64,000 nucleotides of DNA, from the NCBI GenBank assembly GCA_913043205.1, contig CAJWLF010000011.1, positions 17,121 through 81,120 on the forward strand, in the 5' to 3' direction. Shown piece after piece: positions 63,902 through 64,000 of this stretch. Within the stretch, counting starts at the first letter, position 1; every line of letters starts with the position of its first letter. The stretch is from an uncultured Chloroflexota bacterium (GTDB lineage Bacteria > Chloroflexota > UBA11872 > VXNJ01). The notes under the pieces were generated by a model, which had not been told where the DNA came from, searched no databases, and saw only the letters and a program-made list of their open reading frames with translations. The position numbers and the translations under genes were made by a program.

Positions 63902-64000
63902 TCGAGCCGGTACAGCTAACAACAGGATCAGATTTCCTAAACGAACATACACTCGAGTAAACTAGCTGCACGGTATGCGTCTAAGATGCTCTTTTAGGAC

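Overview
The window looks like one contig from an uncultured Chloroflexota, most likely a Dehalococcoidia/SAR202-type marine lineage. This is inference, drawn from an LL-diaminopimelate aminotransferase next to dapF, a two-gene glycine decarboxylase (gcvPA/gcvPB), a very short EF-Ts, a MutL with the endonuclease motif, moderate-to-low GC, dense packing with many 1-4 bp overlaps, and frequent TTG starts. Nothing looks like a prophage, plasmid, CRISPR array or insertion sequence. The one tyrosine recombinase stands alone among housekeeping genes.

Layout. 0-2 kb: an MFS transporter, a CPBP-type membrane protease and tRNA-Arg(GCG). 2-10 kb: an ABC exporter, an SDR enzyme, an MscS channel, an HpcH/HpaI aldolase convergent with a FAH-family enzyme, then a DUF62-type SAM hydrolase, a P1-family peptidase and MazG. 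10-14.3 kb: the glycine cleavage operon gcvT-gcvH-gcvPA-gcvPB. 14.3-18 kb: a secreted beta-propeller protein, an M23 peptidase, and a five-TM molybdopterin oxidoreductase with an internal twin-arginine motif. 18-25 kb: a tyrosine recombinase, hflX, dapL, dapF, miaA, then a cyclodeaminase/cyclohydrolase-family protein joined directly to a divergent FolD. 25-29.3 kb: mutL and mutS. 29.3-46.5 kb: a long minus-strand housekeeping block (transcribed rdgB, SDR, SDR-like, rsmA, pth, mfd, topA, rpsB, tsf, pyrH, frr, uppS, cdsA, dxr, rseP, ispG) covering MEP/undecaprenyl/phospholipid precursors and translation. 46.5-52 kb: an amidohydrolase divergent from hemW, a GNAT-like gene with an apparent frameshift, an orphan hydantoinase B and a YhaM-like HD nuclease. 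52-57.7 kb: valS, a pyrimidine-nucleoside phosphorylase and a D,D-carboxypeptidase. 57.8-64 kb: tatA, a SpoIID-like protein, a decayed HNH endonuclease, a radical-SAM-linked DUF2344 protein, an APH-like kinase, a DUF5069-like gene with an in-frame TGA, tRNA-Lys(CTT), and a second MFS transporter distantly related to the first.

Most notable signals. (1) The DUF5069-like reading frame at 61987-62271 is broken only by a TGA where I recall the family having Cys. A small hairpin with a GGU apical loop lies 13 nt downstream, so this may be an undescribed selenoprotein; simple decay is the competing explanation. (2) The FolD at 24216-25064 has lost the catalytic Lys and other active-site residues and is fused in operon to an FchA/FTCD_C-type protein, suggesting that dehydrogenase and cyclohydrolase have been split between two proteins. 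With the gcv operon this makes the window rich in one-carbon metabolism. (3) Ribosomal protein S2 has a roughly 150-residue Lys-rich tail. (4) The Mo-oxidoreductase appears to need both Sec and Tat, and a tatA gene lies in the same window. (5) gcvT and ispG appear to use non-standard start codons.
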